Source: Pseudomonas piscis (GTDB lineage: Bacteria; Pseudomonadota; Gammaproteobacteria; Pseudomonadales; Pseudomonadaceae). Taken from it: a stretch of DNA of 64,000 nt. The first letter of the stretch is position 1, and every line of letters starts with the position of its first letter. Positions 27,501-34,716 of this stretch are shown one piece after another. Made by a program: the position numbers and the translations under genes. The notes under the pieces were generated by a model, which saw nothing but the letters and a program-made list of their open reading frames with translations, had not been told where the DNA came from and ran no database searches. The stretch is from positions 806,001 through 870,000 of the forward strand of contig NZ_WHUV01000002.1 in the NCBI RefSeq assembly GCF_009380155.1, in the 5' to 3' direction.

Positions 27501-27751
27501 GCCACCGACTTCATATACATCATGCCCTCGACGCCATTGATCTGCTCTTCCAGCGGGGCGGCGACAGTCTCGGCGATCACCTTGGGGTTGGCGCCGGGAT
27601 AAGTAGCGGTGACGACCACCGTCGGCGGTACCACCTCGGGGTATTCGCTGATCGGCAATAGTGGAATGGCGATCAGGCCCACCAGGGAAATGACGATGGA
27701 TAGCACCGCGGCGAAGATCGGGCGCTCGATGAAGAATCTGGAGAAATTCAT
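24566..27751 (-). CDS. RND efflux transporter inner-membrane permease, MexF-like
   Basis: The product has 1061 residues, the standard HAE1-RND length. It starts MNFSRFFIERPIFA. The proton-relay segment is GLVLAIGIVVDDAIVVVENVE, the two large periplasmic loops carry the porter domains, and the second transmembrane half ends with LFLTPVFYVGLRK. The branch resembles MexF (exports chloramphenicol, quinolones and aromatic compounds in P. aeruginosa). It follows its adaptor gene by 12 bases. No OprN-like outer-membrane gene follows, so the pump must borrow one. AraC gene 23574 is convergent. Confidence 0.93.
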   Translation of the reverse strand: MNFSRFFIERPIFAAVLSIVISLVGLIAIPLLPISEYPEVVPPTVVVTATYPGANPKVIAETVAAPLEEQINGVEGMMYMKSVAGSDGVLMMTITFEPGTDPNKAQVDVQNRVAQAQSRLPAAVVAMGVTTQKQSPSFALMITPVSADGRYDGLYLRNYANIKIKDQLSRIPGVGQVRFFGSGDYAMRVWLDPGKVASRGLIAGDVMRAIEDQNLQVSAGQLGAEPIKGGSDFLIAINAQGRLRTPAEFGAIVLKTGSNGEVVRLADVARIELGASDYTLRTRLDGQEAPVIGVFQAPGANLLDVRRDVIAKMEELKKSFPPGMDYRSDYDATIFVCEAIDAVVKTLVEAIVLVVLVVILFLQTWRASIIPLIAVPVSVIGTFAVLHVLGFSINTLTLFGLVLAIGIVVDDAIVVVENVERNIGEGLTPLAAAHQAMKEVSGPIVAIALVLCAVFVPMAFLSGVTGTFYKQFAVTIAISTVISAINSLTLSPALAAMLLRGHDAPKDALSRGIDRAFGWLFAPFNRFFDASSNRYQGAVSRILKRRGAAFVVYGVLLAATGLLFDNVPRGFIPTQDKLFLVGVVKLPEGSSISRSDAVVNELGKSALATEGVAHVLTFAGFNPIQQTNTPNYAVAYVILKPFNERQRSAKQIMGDIQAKMNGIQEGMAFVMNPPPILGLGTGAGYSMFVQDRAGAGYGALQQATGALQAALMKETGMGFPFSGYQSNVPQLDVEVDRIKAKAQGVALADLFQTLQVYMGSAYVNDFNLFGRTWRVYAQADGDFRKRVEDIGNLQTRNERGEMVPIASMIRISQTYGPDPVLRYNGYPAADFSGEADPALLSSAQAMDKITAVAREVLPNGFDFEWSDMSFQESTQGKAALVVFPVAILLAFLVLAALYESWTLPLAVILIVPMCVLSALFGVKLFGGDNNTFVQVGLVVLMGLACKNAILIVEFARELEFQGQGIVEAALQACRLRLRPIVMTSIAFIAGTIPLVFSQGAGAEVRSITGVTVLAGMIGVTLFGLFLTPVFYVGLRKLSGRKLVQHGQSSMGQGREASDHGL

Positions 27752-27763
27752 TGGCAGCCTTCC

Positions 27764-28939
27764 TCACTTCATCGAGATCGAAGCAGGTGCGCCCATGGCC
27801 ACCGTACCGGCATCCACCGGCGCGCCGGGGAACAGGATCTTCTGCAAGCCGGCGACTATGACCCTGTCCTCGGGCGTAAGGCCGGCCTGCACGATGCGCA
27901 GGCCATCCGCGAAACCACCAAGCGTGACGTCCTTGCGCAATGCCTCGTTCTTAGCCCCCACCACGTAGACGTACTTGCGATCCTGGTCGGTGAGGATGGC
28001 CTTGTCATCGATCAGCATGGCACTGAACTCACCGCTCCCCTGGAGCTGCACCCGGGCATACAAGCCTGGGATCAGCGAGCGCTGGGGATTGGCCACCACC
28101 GCGCGCAACGTGATGGTGCCAGTGGCGGGGTCGACCTGGTTATTGACGAAATCAACCATCCCGACATGGGGAAAACCGCTGTCGCTGGCCAGGCCGATGC
28201 GCACCGGATTGGCCGAGTTGCTCCGCTGGCCGGCGCGGGCCAGTGCCATGTAGCGCAGGAAGCTTTGCTCGTCCGGCTGGAAGTAGAGGTAGAGCGGGTC
28301 CTGGGAGATCACGCTGGTCAACACGCTCTGGTCGGCCTGGACCAGATTGCCGACTGTCAGCATGGCCCGGCCGACTTGCCCGGCAATGGGCGAACGGACC
28401 TCGGTGAACTCCAGGTTGAGCTGGGCACTGGCCAGTGCCGCTTCTGCCGCGCGTACATCGGCGGCGCCCTGGGTCGCGGCGGCGCGGCGAGTATCGAACA
28501 GCTCGCGGGAAATCGCATTGACCGCAACCAGCACCTGCGCCCGCTGCTCTTGAACCCGGGCAAGCTCGGCCGTCGCTCGCGCCCGGGCAAGTTGAGCCTG
28601 GGCGCTGTCATAGGAGGCCTTGTACGGCCGCGGATCGATCCGATACAGCAAGTCGCCGGGCTTGACCTCGTCGCCTTCCTTGAATGCGATGCGCTCTATA
28701 TAGCCGCTGACCCGCGCCCGGACCTCGACCGCATCGGTGGCGGCAATGCGCCCGCTGAACTCGTCCCACTGGCGCACCGGCTTGACCACCACCTGGGCCG
28801 CGCTGACCTGGGCCGCCGGAGGGGCGCCCGCTTGGCCGCCGTCGTCACTGCACGCCGTCAGCGCCGCTGCGATCGAGGCGACGACAACCAGGGAAGTCCC
28901 CGGCCCGAATGAAGTCCAATATCGCTTTAGGTCAGACAC
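27764..28939 (-). CDS. RND efflux periplasmic adaptor, MexE-like lipoprotein
   Basis: This membrane fusion protein has about 391 residues. The N-terminus has a lipoprotein signal (AAALTAC at the lipobox). A barrel-sandwich part follows (VRARVSGYIERIAFKEGDEV), then an alpha-hairpin rich in Ala/Arg/Gln and the beta-barrel with GLYARVQLQG. I chose GTG 28939 because AAAGGAGA lies 6 bases upstream; longer frames start in the promoter region. It forms an operon with the MexF-like permease. An 8-base inverted repeat at 29054-29074 upstream is a likely operator. Confidence 0.9.
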   Translation of the reverse strand: MSDLKRYWTSFGPGTSLVVVASIAAALTACSDDGGQAGAPPAAQVSAAQVVVKPVRQWDEFSGRIAATDAVEVRARVSGYIERIAFKEGDEVKPGDLLYRIDPRPYKASYDSAQAQLARARATAELARVQEQRAQVLVAVNAISRELFDTRRAAATQGAADVRAAEAALASAQLNLEFTEVRSPIAGQVGRAMLTVGNLVQADQSVLTSVISQDPLYLYFQPDEQSFLRYMALARAGQRSNSANPVRIGLASDSGFPHVGMVDFVNNQVDPATGTITLRAVVANPQRSLIPGLYARVQLQGSGEFSAMLIDDKAILTDQDRKYVYVVGAKNEALRKDVTLGGFADGLRIVQAGLTPEDRVIVAGLQKILFPGAPVDAGTVAMGAPASISMK

Positions 28940-29053
28940 AACCGTCTCCTTTGGGTGATTTCGCAGCGCGCCTGGCCCTGCGCCGGCATCAGTAGATGCA
29001 ACGTTGCCGCGAGAGACAGGCGAGGGTCGAAATCGAAAGAGGGAATGAAAAAT

Positions 29054-29074
29054 AAGTTGCGCACGACGCAACTT
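29054..29074. promoter_or_regulatory. inverted-repeat operator upstream of the RND operon
   Basis: AAGTTGCG (29054-29061) and CGCAACTT (29067-29074) are perfect inverted repeats with a 5-base spacer, about 115 bases before the adaptor start. The surrounding 28940-29268 interval otherwise shows no gene. The dyad fits the binding site of a dimeric repressor or activator; which one is unknown. Confidence 0.5.
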
Positions 29075-29268
29075 GCACAATCGGAAAACCTGACCACTGG
29101 TTTGAGCTGGCCTGCGTTGGCTTTCGGCATGTGCACGATGCCATTCGGGCCTTTGCGAGGGTTACATCGATGCCACGAAAGCCGTGCCTGATCCTGCGAG
29201 CGGACGCAGGGGTCCCCATGCTGTCCGGCTTGGCCACAGGTGCATGGAAGCCATGCACCGCATGTCGC

Positions 29269-29907
29269 TCAGGGTCCGGGCGCCCTGGCGGGCGCGGCTC
29301 CCAGCCCGGTGATGTAGTCGGCCAGGGCCTGGCGCTCGCTGTCCTGGCGGATTTGCAGGGAAATTCCGCGCATCCAGATACCCAGCGTACCGGCACGCTC
29401 TTCGCTGCCCCGGATGCCCTGGGCGTAATGCTCGAGCTGGCGCTGCAGGTAGGCACCATCGAGGAGGTTGAGCCTGGGCGTCTTGAGATGGGCGAAGCCC
29501 TGGCCCTCTGGACCATGGCAACCAGCGCAGGTCCCCTGGTACAGATCCCTCCCCTGGGTGGTGTTTGCCGTGCCTGGCGCCTCGGCCAAGCCAGCCTCCA
29601 GGACGGAGTAGTAGCGAGCCAGGCTGGGCAACACGGCATCATCCAGGCTCGCCGCCATGGCCCGCATCTGCAGGCCATGGCTGTCGCGCGCATCGTAGCC
29701 GCGGCGTCCGCCCTTGAAGTCCTGCAACTGGCTCAACAGGTAGTCGGCTTGCTGGCCGGCCAGGCGCGGTGCGCCCAGCAGCGGATTGCCCTGCCCCCGG
29801 TCGCCATGGCAGGCGACACAGGCCTGGGCCTCGGGCGGCGGCGCAGCGGCCACGGCACTACCGGTCGCGGCCAGCAGGAGCAGCCCGAGATAGAGCGGTT
29901 TGTTCAT
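29269..29907 (-). CDS. dihaem cytochrome c (c4-like)
   Basis: This exported protein has 212 residues, a signal peptide (LGLLLLAATGSAVAA) and two c-type haem sites, CVACH near residue 30 and CAGCH near residue 127. They lie in two homologous halves, as in cytochrome c4. Candidate Met ligands are present (for example QMRAMAASL). It lies at the end of the amine dehydrogenase operon, a few bases after the monohaem cytochrome gene. It probably carries electrons from the quinoprotein toward the terminal oxidases. It is too short and of the wrong family to be MauG. Confidence 0.87.
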   Translation of the reverse strand: MNKPLYLGLLLLAATGSAVAAAPPPEAQACVACHGDRGQGNPLLGAPRLAGQQADYLLSQLQDFKGGRRGYDARDSHGLQMRAMAASLDDAVLPSLARYYSVLEAGLAEAPGTANTTQGRDLYQGTCAGCHGPEGQGFAHLKTPRLNLLDGAYLQRQLEHYAQGIRGSEERAGTLGIWMRGISLQIRQDSERQALADYITGLGAAPARAPGP

Positions 29908-29911
29908 CGGT

Positions 29912-30346
29912 TCAGGTTCCCTGTTGTAGTTCTTGCCGGGCAATCCGCTGCAACAGCCGGTTGCGGACCTGCTCGACGTTGGCCGGCACGCCCTGGCGCC
30001 AGGAATGCACTTCGGCCTCGGTATAAGGTTTGAAATCGCTGGGTAGTTGCTCGGCGCCAAAGCGCACCAGCATCCAGTTGAGCACGCCGGCCAGGGCCTG
30101 GTCAGAGAGTCCCGAAAGCGCCGAACCGGGCACCTGGACCAGGTATTCACGACCGCCCGCAACGCCCAGGAACTTGCCCAACTGCCCCGGGAACGCCGGC
30201 ACCTGGCGCAGGGGATTGCCTTCCCCGCCCGGCAGGTGGCAGCCCTGGCAATTGAGCATGTAGTCCACCTGGGCAGGCTCGGTGGCGCTGGCCACCGGCG
30301 CATCGGTCGCCCACGCGACAAGGACCAGCAGCGCGAAGCGCGCCAC
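29912..30346 (-). CDS. monohaem cytochrome c in the amine dehydrogenase operon
   Basis: This exported protein has about 144 residues, a signal peptide (FALLVLVAWATDAPVASA) and one CQGCH haem site. A class-I fold is suggested by HLPGGEGNPLRQVPAFPGQLG and a late Trp-rich helix (VLNWMLVRFG). GTG 30346 has AAGGAG 8 bases upstream; GTG 30352 overlaps the upstream stop but lies too close to that site. The position right after the light-chain gene suggests that it is the immediate electron acceptor of the dehydrogenase; this is inference. Confidence 0.8.
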   Translation of the reverse strand: MARFALLVLVAWATDAPVASATEPAQVDYMLNCQGCHLPGGEGNPLRQVPAFPGQLGKFLGVAGGREYLVQVPGSALSGLSDQALAGVLNWMLVRFGAEQLPSDFKPYTEAEVHSWRQGVPANVEQVRNRLLQRIARQELQQGT

Positions 30347-30348
30347 GC

Positions 30349-30876
30349 TCACGACTCCTTCACCCCGATCACCACCGACAGCGAACAGTGGTACGGCATG
30401 TCCGCATGGCTGCCGGAGCACCAGTTCAGGTCGTTGGAACTCTGCGGCCGATACAGCGGCGTATCGCCCCGGTCACGCTGGCACACGCAACGCCCGCAAT
30501 TGCTCTTGCCGCAGCAGTCGTTGTAGGAAATCACATAGTCGCGGCCGTCGGCGGGGTTGCGGCAGGTGCCGATCCAGGTGATGTCCGAACGCACGGTACC
30601 GGGTGGGCAACTGTTGGCCGTCCCCCCGCAGCAACCGCAGAGGAAACCGTCGATGGCGCAATAGCGCCAGTAGTCGCAACTGTTCGGATCACCGTTCTCC
30701 ACCAGGGTCGTGCCGTCCTTCGCGAAGGCACCGGTGCGCAGTACCGGCAACAGGGTGGTGGCGCCGACGCCTATCATCAAGGTCCCCAGGCCGCCGAGAA
30801 AACCCCGCCGCGAACTGCCGCGGGCGACCCGCCGGGAGAACATCTCGGCAGCTTCGTCGAACCATTTGATCGCCAT
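30349..30876 (-). CDS. mauA: quinoprotein amine dehydrogenase light chain (TTQ-bearing)
   Basis: The product has 175 residues. The Tat signal is explicit (SSRRGFLGGLGTLMIG), as known for MauA. The mature part is Cys-rich (14 Cys) with CDYWRYCAIDGFLCGCC. The two Trp residues that form tryptophan tryptophylquinone are in DITWIGTC and SNDLNWC, and the catalytic Asp is in ISYNDCCG. It oxidatively deaminates a primary amine in the periplasm, with the heavy chain as partner. The absence of mauC/mauG/mauJ, together with the B-E-D-A order, favours an aralkylamine (AauA) type over methylamine. It overlaps or abuts its neighbours, so translation is coupled. Confidence 0.92.
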   Translation of the reverse strand: MAIKWFDEAAEMFSRRVARGSSRRGFLGGLGTLMIGVGATTLLPVLRTGAFAKDGTTLVENGDPNSCDYWRYCAIDGFLCGCCGGTANSCPPGTVRSDITWIGTCRNPADGRDYVISYNDCCGKSNCGRCVCQRDRGDTPLYRPQSSNDLNWCSGSHADMPYHCSLSVVIGVKES

Positions 30877-30878
30877 GC

Positions 30879-31514
30879 TCAGTGCACCTGCTTGTAGAGT
30901 GAGTCGCCAGGCGCTTGCTGCGCGGCCTGGAAGGACTGGATCGAAGAATGCCCCAGCGCCTGGGCTTCCAGCAGGCTTTCCAGGTGTTCGCGGGAATTGA
31001 TCAGGCCGTGGGCGGCCACGGTGCCCTGGGCATCGATCAGCACGCCATAGGGCAACTTGCTGATCTGGTAGGCCAGGCCCACTTCCCGGGACAACAGGTA
31101 GGGAAATGCCCACAGTTGCTGGGCCTCGATGAACGACCGGTGAGCCTGCGGCTCGCCGTCACTGGCCAGTACGATGCGCAACTGCGCCCGCTCATGCTGG
31201 GCCAGGGACTTGAGCACCGGCAGCAAGGTCTTGCATACCGGGCAGCTCTCCGACAGGAAGAACAGCAGGGTCGATTGTCCCATCAGGCTGGCGCCACCCA
31301 GGCTCACCGAACCGCCGGTGAGACTGGGCAGATTGAAGCCTGGTGCCTGCTCGCCGGCCTGGATCGCCTTGCCCAGGGACAACGCGCCCACCGGCCTGAT
31401 GCGTTCGTGCAGCACCCCGACCTGGCGGGCCAGGGCCCAGACCGCAACGATCAGGGCCAGGGTCATCAGCCAGGAAAACACCGTGGATATCAGCAGCGCC
31501 TGGATCATGTTCAT
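30879..31514 (-). CDS. mauD: MauD-like thiol-disulfide protein
   Basis: The product has 211 residues. An N-terminal membrane anchor (LLISTVFSWLMTLALIVAVW) is followed by a thioredoxin-like domain with the redox motif in SESCPVCKTLLP and the cis-Pro region KLPYGVLID. MauD is needed to form the many disulfides of the light chain in the periplasm. The start overlaps the MauE stop by one base, and the stop lies 2 bases from the light-chain ATG. This supports a coupled maturation unit. Confidence 0.9.
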   Translation of the reverse strand: MNMIQALLISTVFSWLMTLALIVAVWALARQVGVLHERIRPVGALSLGKAIQAGEQAPGFNLPSLTGGSVSLGGASLMGQSTLLFFLSESCPVCKTLLPVLKSLAQHERAQLRIVLASDGEPQAHRSFIEAQQLWAFPYLLSREVGLAYQISKLPYGVLIDAQGTVAAHGLINSREHLESLLEAQALGHSSIQSFQAAQQAPGDSLYKQVH

Positions 31515-32065
31515 CACAACTCCTTGAGCAAGGCGTGGTTGGAAATCAGCACGTGCGCCAGTTGGTAGATCGCCACCCCGGCCATGAGCGCCAGGCCCAG
31601 GGTCAGCGCGTCGAGCCACTGCAGCGGACGATCGGTCATGGGCAGCAGCAGGTTGAAGGCCATCAGCGCCAGCAACAGGTTGCGCCAGACCAGGGCCGCG
31701 GCTGGCGGCTGGCGGCGAGCGCCCAGGTGGCAGCCGCAGTCTTCGACCCGCCCCAGGCTGGCGGCGAGCACCAGGGCATAGCCGCCCAGCAGGAGCGCCG
31801 CGGGGATGGCGCTCCAGCCCAGCCAGGGGCTGCACAACAGGCCCACGGCCGCCAGCAACTCCAGCGCCGGCAGCAACAGCAGCAGGACTCCGCGCAGCGC
31901 CGCAGGCAGCCACTGGCCCAGGGCCTGGCCATAACCCTCCAACACCAGGGCGAAACCTTGTCGATCGCGCAATTTGCCCAGGCCGCCCAGGCCCAGCAAC
32001 AGGGCCAGGCCCAGGGCGCTGAACAGGTGGATCAACGGGTCGTGCAGCCAGCTGAAGGTCACCAT
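31514..32065 (-). CDS. mauE: MauE/DoxX family redox-associated membrane protein
   Basis: The product has 183 residues, is very leucine-rich and has four or five membrane helices. It carries the conserved Cys pair in EDCGCHLG. MauE is thought to pass oxidising equivalents across the membrane to MauD for light-chain disulfide formation. ATG 32065 overlaps the end of the heavy-chain gene by 7 bases. Its family and position in the operon agree. Confidence 0.88.
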   Translation of the reverse strand: MVTFSWLHDPLIHLFSALGLALLLGLGGLGKLRDRQGFALVLEGYGQALGQWLPAALRGVLLLLLPALELLAAVGLLCSPWLGWSAIPAALLLGGYALVLAASLGRVEDCGCHLGARRQPPAAALVWRNLLLALMAFNLLLPMTDRPLQWLDALTLGLALMAGVAIYQLAHVLISNHALLKEL

Positions 32066-33279
32066 GGCATCACCACGTTCATGAAGCCCAGCGGGATATC
32101 ACCGATGCTGCGCAGGTGCTGGCCAGTGTCGGCGTTGTAGAGATTGATGCCCTGGCGCAACAGCGGGGCCAGCCCCGCGTCGCCCTCGGTGAGATAGACC
32201 CAGAACGTGAACAGCTTCGGCATCGGCACCAGCCAATCCAGGCTGTACAGTCGCGGGTGCTGGCCCTGGCTGACGCCGATGGCGGTGCTCTGCTCCTTGA
32301 GTTCGATCCGAGCCAGGCGCTGCTGGCTGCGGATGTCGTAGACCCACACCGCGGTACCGGGCTTCTGGTAGTTCTCCGGCTGGTCCTTGTGCATCAGCAC
32401 GAACAGCCGGCCACTATCGGCGTGCAAGGCGGTGCCATGGTTGCCGGCGATTCCCCAGCCATCGGCACGCTCGGCGTCGCTGACCAGCGACCATTGCTGC
32501 TGCAGTGCAACCCCCTGGGCATTCATGCGCAGGCTGTAGGCGCGGTTTTTCTGGGAGACGAAGAACCACTCGTCCCCACGGCGCATGCCGGTGGTCAGCA
32601 GCAGGTCCTGTAGCGGATCGAACAGCGGCGCAGTGCGCTCCTGGGAGGCCACATGGCCCTGCTCGTCGAGACGCAAGTGGAAGAAGCCGCCATTGCCGCA
32701 AATCGCATAGAAATCACGGGGGCCGGCCGGGTAGATGGAGGCACAGCCGGGGATCGGCACTTCCTCGACGAAACGCCGCTGTTGCAGGTCGACGATGGAG
32801 ATCGACTGGGCCGGGGTGAAGTTGAGCACCAGCAGGAAGCGTTCATCGTCGGAAAGCACGCTGAGCCCGGTGGAGATCAAGGCGCTCATGCGCTTGGCCG
32901 GGATCGGTATCTCGTGCTTGGGGCTCAGGGTCCGGGCGTCGTAGACGCTGACCACATCCGAACGAGTGCCGCGCACGCCGCGGCTGAAATAGATCTCGGT
33001 GGCATACAGCTCGTCGCGCTGTTGCGACATCACCAGGCCGTTGGACCAGGTCCCGGTGCTCAGCAGGCCCAGGTTGCGGCCGTTGTCATCGAAGAGGTAG
33101 GCGCGGCCGTCGACCATGTTCGGTGCATTGCTGCCCCAGATCCAGAACCAGTGTTGGCCGCGGTGGTCATCCAGGACTTCGACCCCCGCCTGCTCGGGGA
33201 CGAATCCGGCCAGGGCCGCGCCGCTGGCGATGGTGAGCGACAGGCCACAGAGCCAGTATCGAAATGAACGCATCAGCAT
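32059..33279 (-). CDS. quinoprotein amine dehydrogenase heavy chain
   Basis: The product has about 406 residues. A signal peptide (LCGLSLTIASGAALA) is followed by a seven-bladed beta-propeller typical of MauB/AauB. Examples are HWFWIWGSNAPNMVDGRAYL at the start, IPIPAKRMSALISTG, and the C-terminal LYNADTGQHLRSIG. It provides the structural partner of the TTQ light chain and a substrate channel. ATG 33279 lies about 10 bases after AAGGAA; ATG 33273 is also possible. It is the first gene of the leftward operon and divergent from the AraC gene at 33500. It could be named aauB; the substrate is not proven. Confidence 0.88.
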   Translation of the reverse strand: MLMRSFRYWLCGLSLTIASGAALAGFVPEQAGVEVLDDHRGQHWFWIWGSNAPNMVDGRAYLFDDNGRNLGLLSTGTWSNGLVMSQQRDELYATEIYFSRGVRGTRSDVVSVYDARTLSPKHEIPIPAKRMSALISTGLSVLSDDERFLLVLNFTPAQSISIVDLQQRRFVEEVPIPGCASIYPAGPRDFYAICGNGGFFHLRLDEQGHVASQERTAPLFDPLQDLLLTTGMRRGDEWFFVSQKNRAYSLRMNAQGVALQQQWSLVSDAERADGWGIAGNHGTALHADSGRLFVLMHKDQPENYQKPGTAVWVYDIRSQQRLARIELKEQSTAIGVSQGQHPRLYSLDWLVPMPKLFTFWVYLTEGDAGLAPLLRQGINLYNADTGQHLRSIGDIPLGFMNVVMPW

Positions 33280-33369
33280 AAGGAGGGGGTTCCTTGGCGT
33301 CGGCCCTATGGAGGCCGATCTGTTTTGGCCGAAGTCTATCCACGGCCAGCAAGAGACGACTTGCCCCGC

Positions 33370-33440
33370 GATGACAGCTCGCTTGTCATCCCGCGCCAGC
33401 CACCTGCCACGGCCGGCTGGTGCCCGCGCAATGACGGGCA
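33370..33440. promoter_or_regulatory. inverted repeats in the amine dehydrogenase/AraC divergent region
   Basis: GATGACA-N7-TGTCATC (33370-33390) and TGCCCG-N8-CGGGCA (33421-33440) lie between the heavy-chain start and the AraC start. They are candidate binding sites for the divergent AraC protein. No convincing -35/-10 pair could be fixed. Confidence 0.4.
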
Positions 33441-33499
33441 AGCCTTGACTTGAAGGGCAGATCCCTGTGCAGTTGCCGCACTAGAACAAGAGGTGCGGC

Positions 33500-34558
33500 A
33501 TGAAGGCGATCCACAAGGCAAAGACTTCCCCCGACCGACCCATGTTTCGTCCCCCCACCCAGGCCTGGTCGGTGCGCACGGTGCTGTCCGAGGATTTCTT
33601 CCGACGCTTCAGTCCGCTGTTCGCCCCGCACCTGGAAGCGCTCGGCATCGATGACCTGCTGTTGCAACAGGCCGACGTGGAGATTCCGGGAGAGCAATAC
33701 ATCGCCCTGTGGGAGGCGGCCAGCAAGGACAACCCCAATATCGGCCTGGAGCTGGGCGGCCGGACCGAGGCCAATGACTTCGGCGCCCTGGGCCATGCAC
33801 TGCATTGCGCCACCAGCGTCGAGATGGCATTGCGCACGCTGCAGCGCTTCATCGTGGTGTTCTCCCAGGAGTCGACCATCAACGTCCAGTGCAATTCCCG
33901 CTCGGCCAGTGTCGAGTACCTGGTCAATGCCCCGGCCATTCTCTATCGCCGGCAGGACTCGGAGTTCGCCATCGCCTCCATCCTGCGCCAGTTCGAGCTG
34001 ATCACAGGCAGCGCGATCAAGCCACTGCGGGTGGACTTCGAGCATGACAAGCCGGCGGATGTCTCGGTGCACAAGCGGGTATTCCAGTGCCCGGTGCATT
34101 TTCGCCAGCCATCGAACCGCATCCATTTCGCCGCCGATGCCATGCGCCTGCCGGTGGCCCACGGCAACGAGCGCCTGTACCAGGCCCTGGTGCCCTACCT
34201 GGAGCAGGAACGCCAGAACCGCAGTATCGGCGACGAGATCCTGCTCCAGGTCTCGCACCTGATCGCGACCGGCATGAGCAGCGGCGCCCTGTCCCTGGAT
34301 GACGTCAGCCAGCAACTGGGGCTCAACCGGCGCACGCTGCAACGCCGCCTGAAGGATCAGGACATCGAGTTTTCTTCGCTGACCGAGGACGTGCGCCGAG
34401 GCATGGCCATGGCCTACATGCGGGGCTCGGACTATTCGGTGACCGAGATCTCGCTGCTGGTGGGTTATGCCGAATCCAGCTCCTTCACCCGCGCCTTCCG
34501 CCGCTGGACTGGCTTGTCGCCGCAGCAGTACCGCGCTTCCTGCCTGCCCCAGGGCTGA
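33500..34558 (+). CDS. AraC family regulator (ArmAnd type) of the amine dehydrogenase operon
   Basis: The product has 352 residues. The N-terminal ArmAnd part contains FGALGHALHCATSVEMALRT. The C-terminal pair of helix-turn-helix units is LDDVSQQLGLNRRTLQRRLK and ISLLVGYAESSSFTRAFRRW, ending in SPQQYRA. ATG 33500 has AAGAGGTG 4-5 bases upstream. The divergent arrangement with the heavy-chain gene suggests that it senses the amine or its product and activates the operon. That role is inferred from context. Confidence 0.88.
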   Translation: MKAIHKAKTSPDRPMFRPPTQAWSVRTVLSEDFFRRFSPLFAPHLEALGIDDLLLQQADVEIPGEQYIALWEAASKDNPNIGLELGGRTEANDFGALGHALHCATSVEMALRTLQRFIVVFSQESTINVQCNSRSASVEYLVNAPAILYRRQDSEFAIASILRQFELITGSAIKPLRVDFEHDKPADVSVHKRVFQCPVHFRQPSNRIHFAADAMRLPVAHGNERLYQALVPYLEQERQNRSIGDEILLQVSHLIATGMSSGALSLDDVSQQLGLNRRTLQRRLKDQDIEFSSLTEDVRRGMAMAYMRGSDYSVTEISLLVGYAESSSFTRAFRRWTGLSPQQYRASCLPQG

Positions 34559-34716
34559 GTCCCCTGCCATCTGCGCGCCAACGCTGACGCGATCGGCCGG
34601 CCAGACTGGCACCGCCGGACAATTCGCCGGAACACCGGCTGGTTACCCTCAAGGCTCGCCCCCTGCCCGCTCCTGGTGCGTGGCAGGCGGCATCCCCCGG
34701 CCAAGAGAACAACAAT

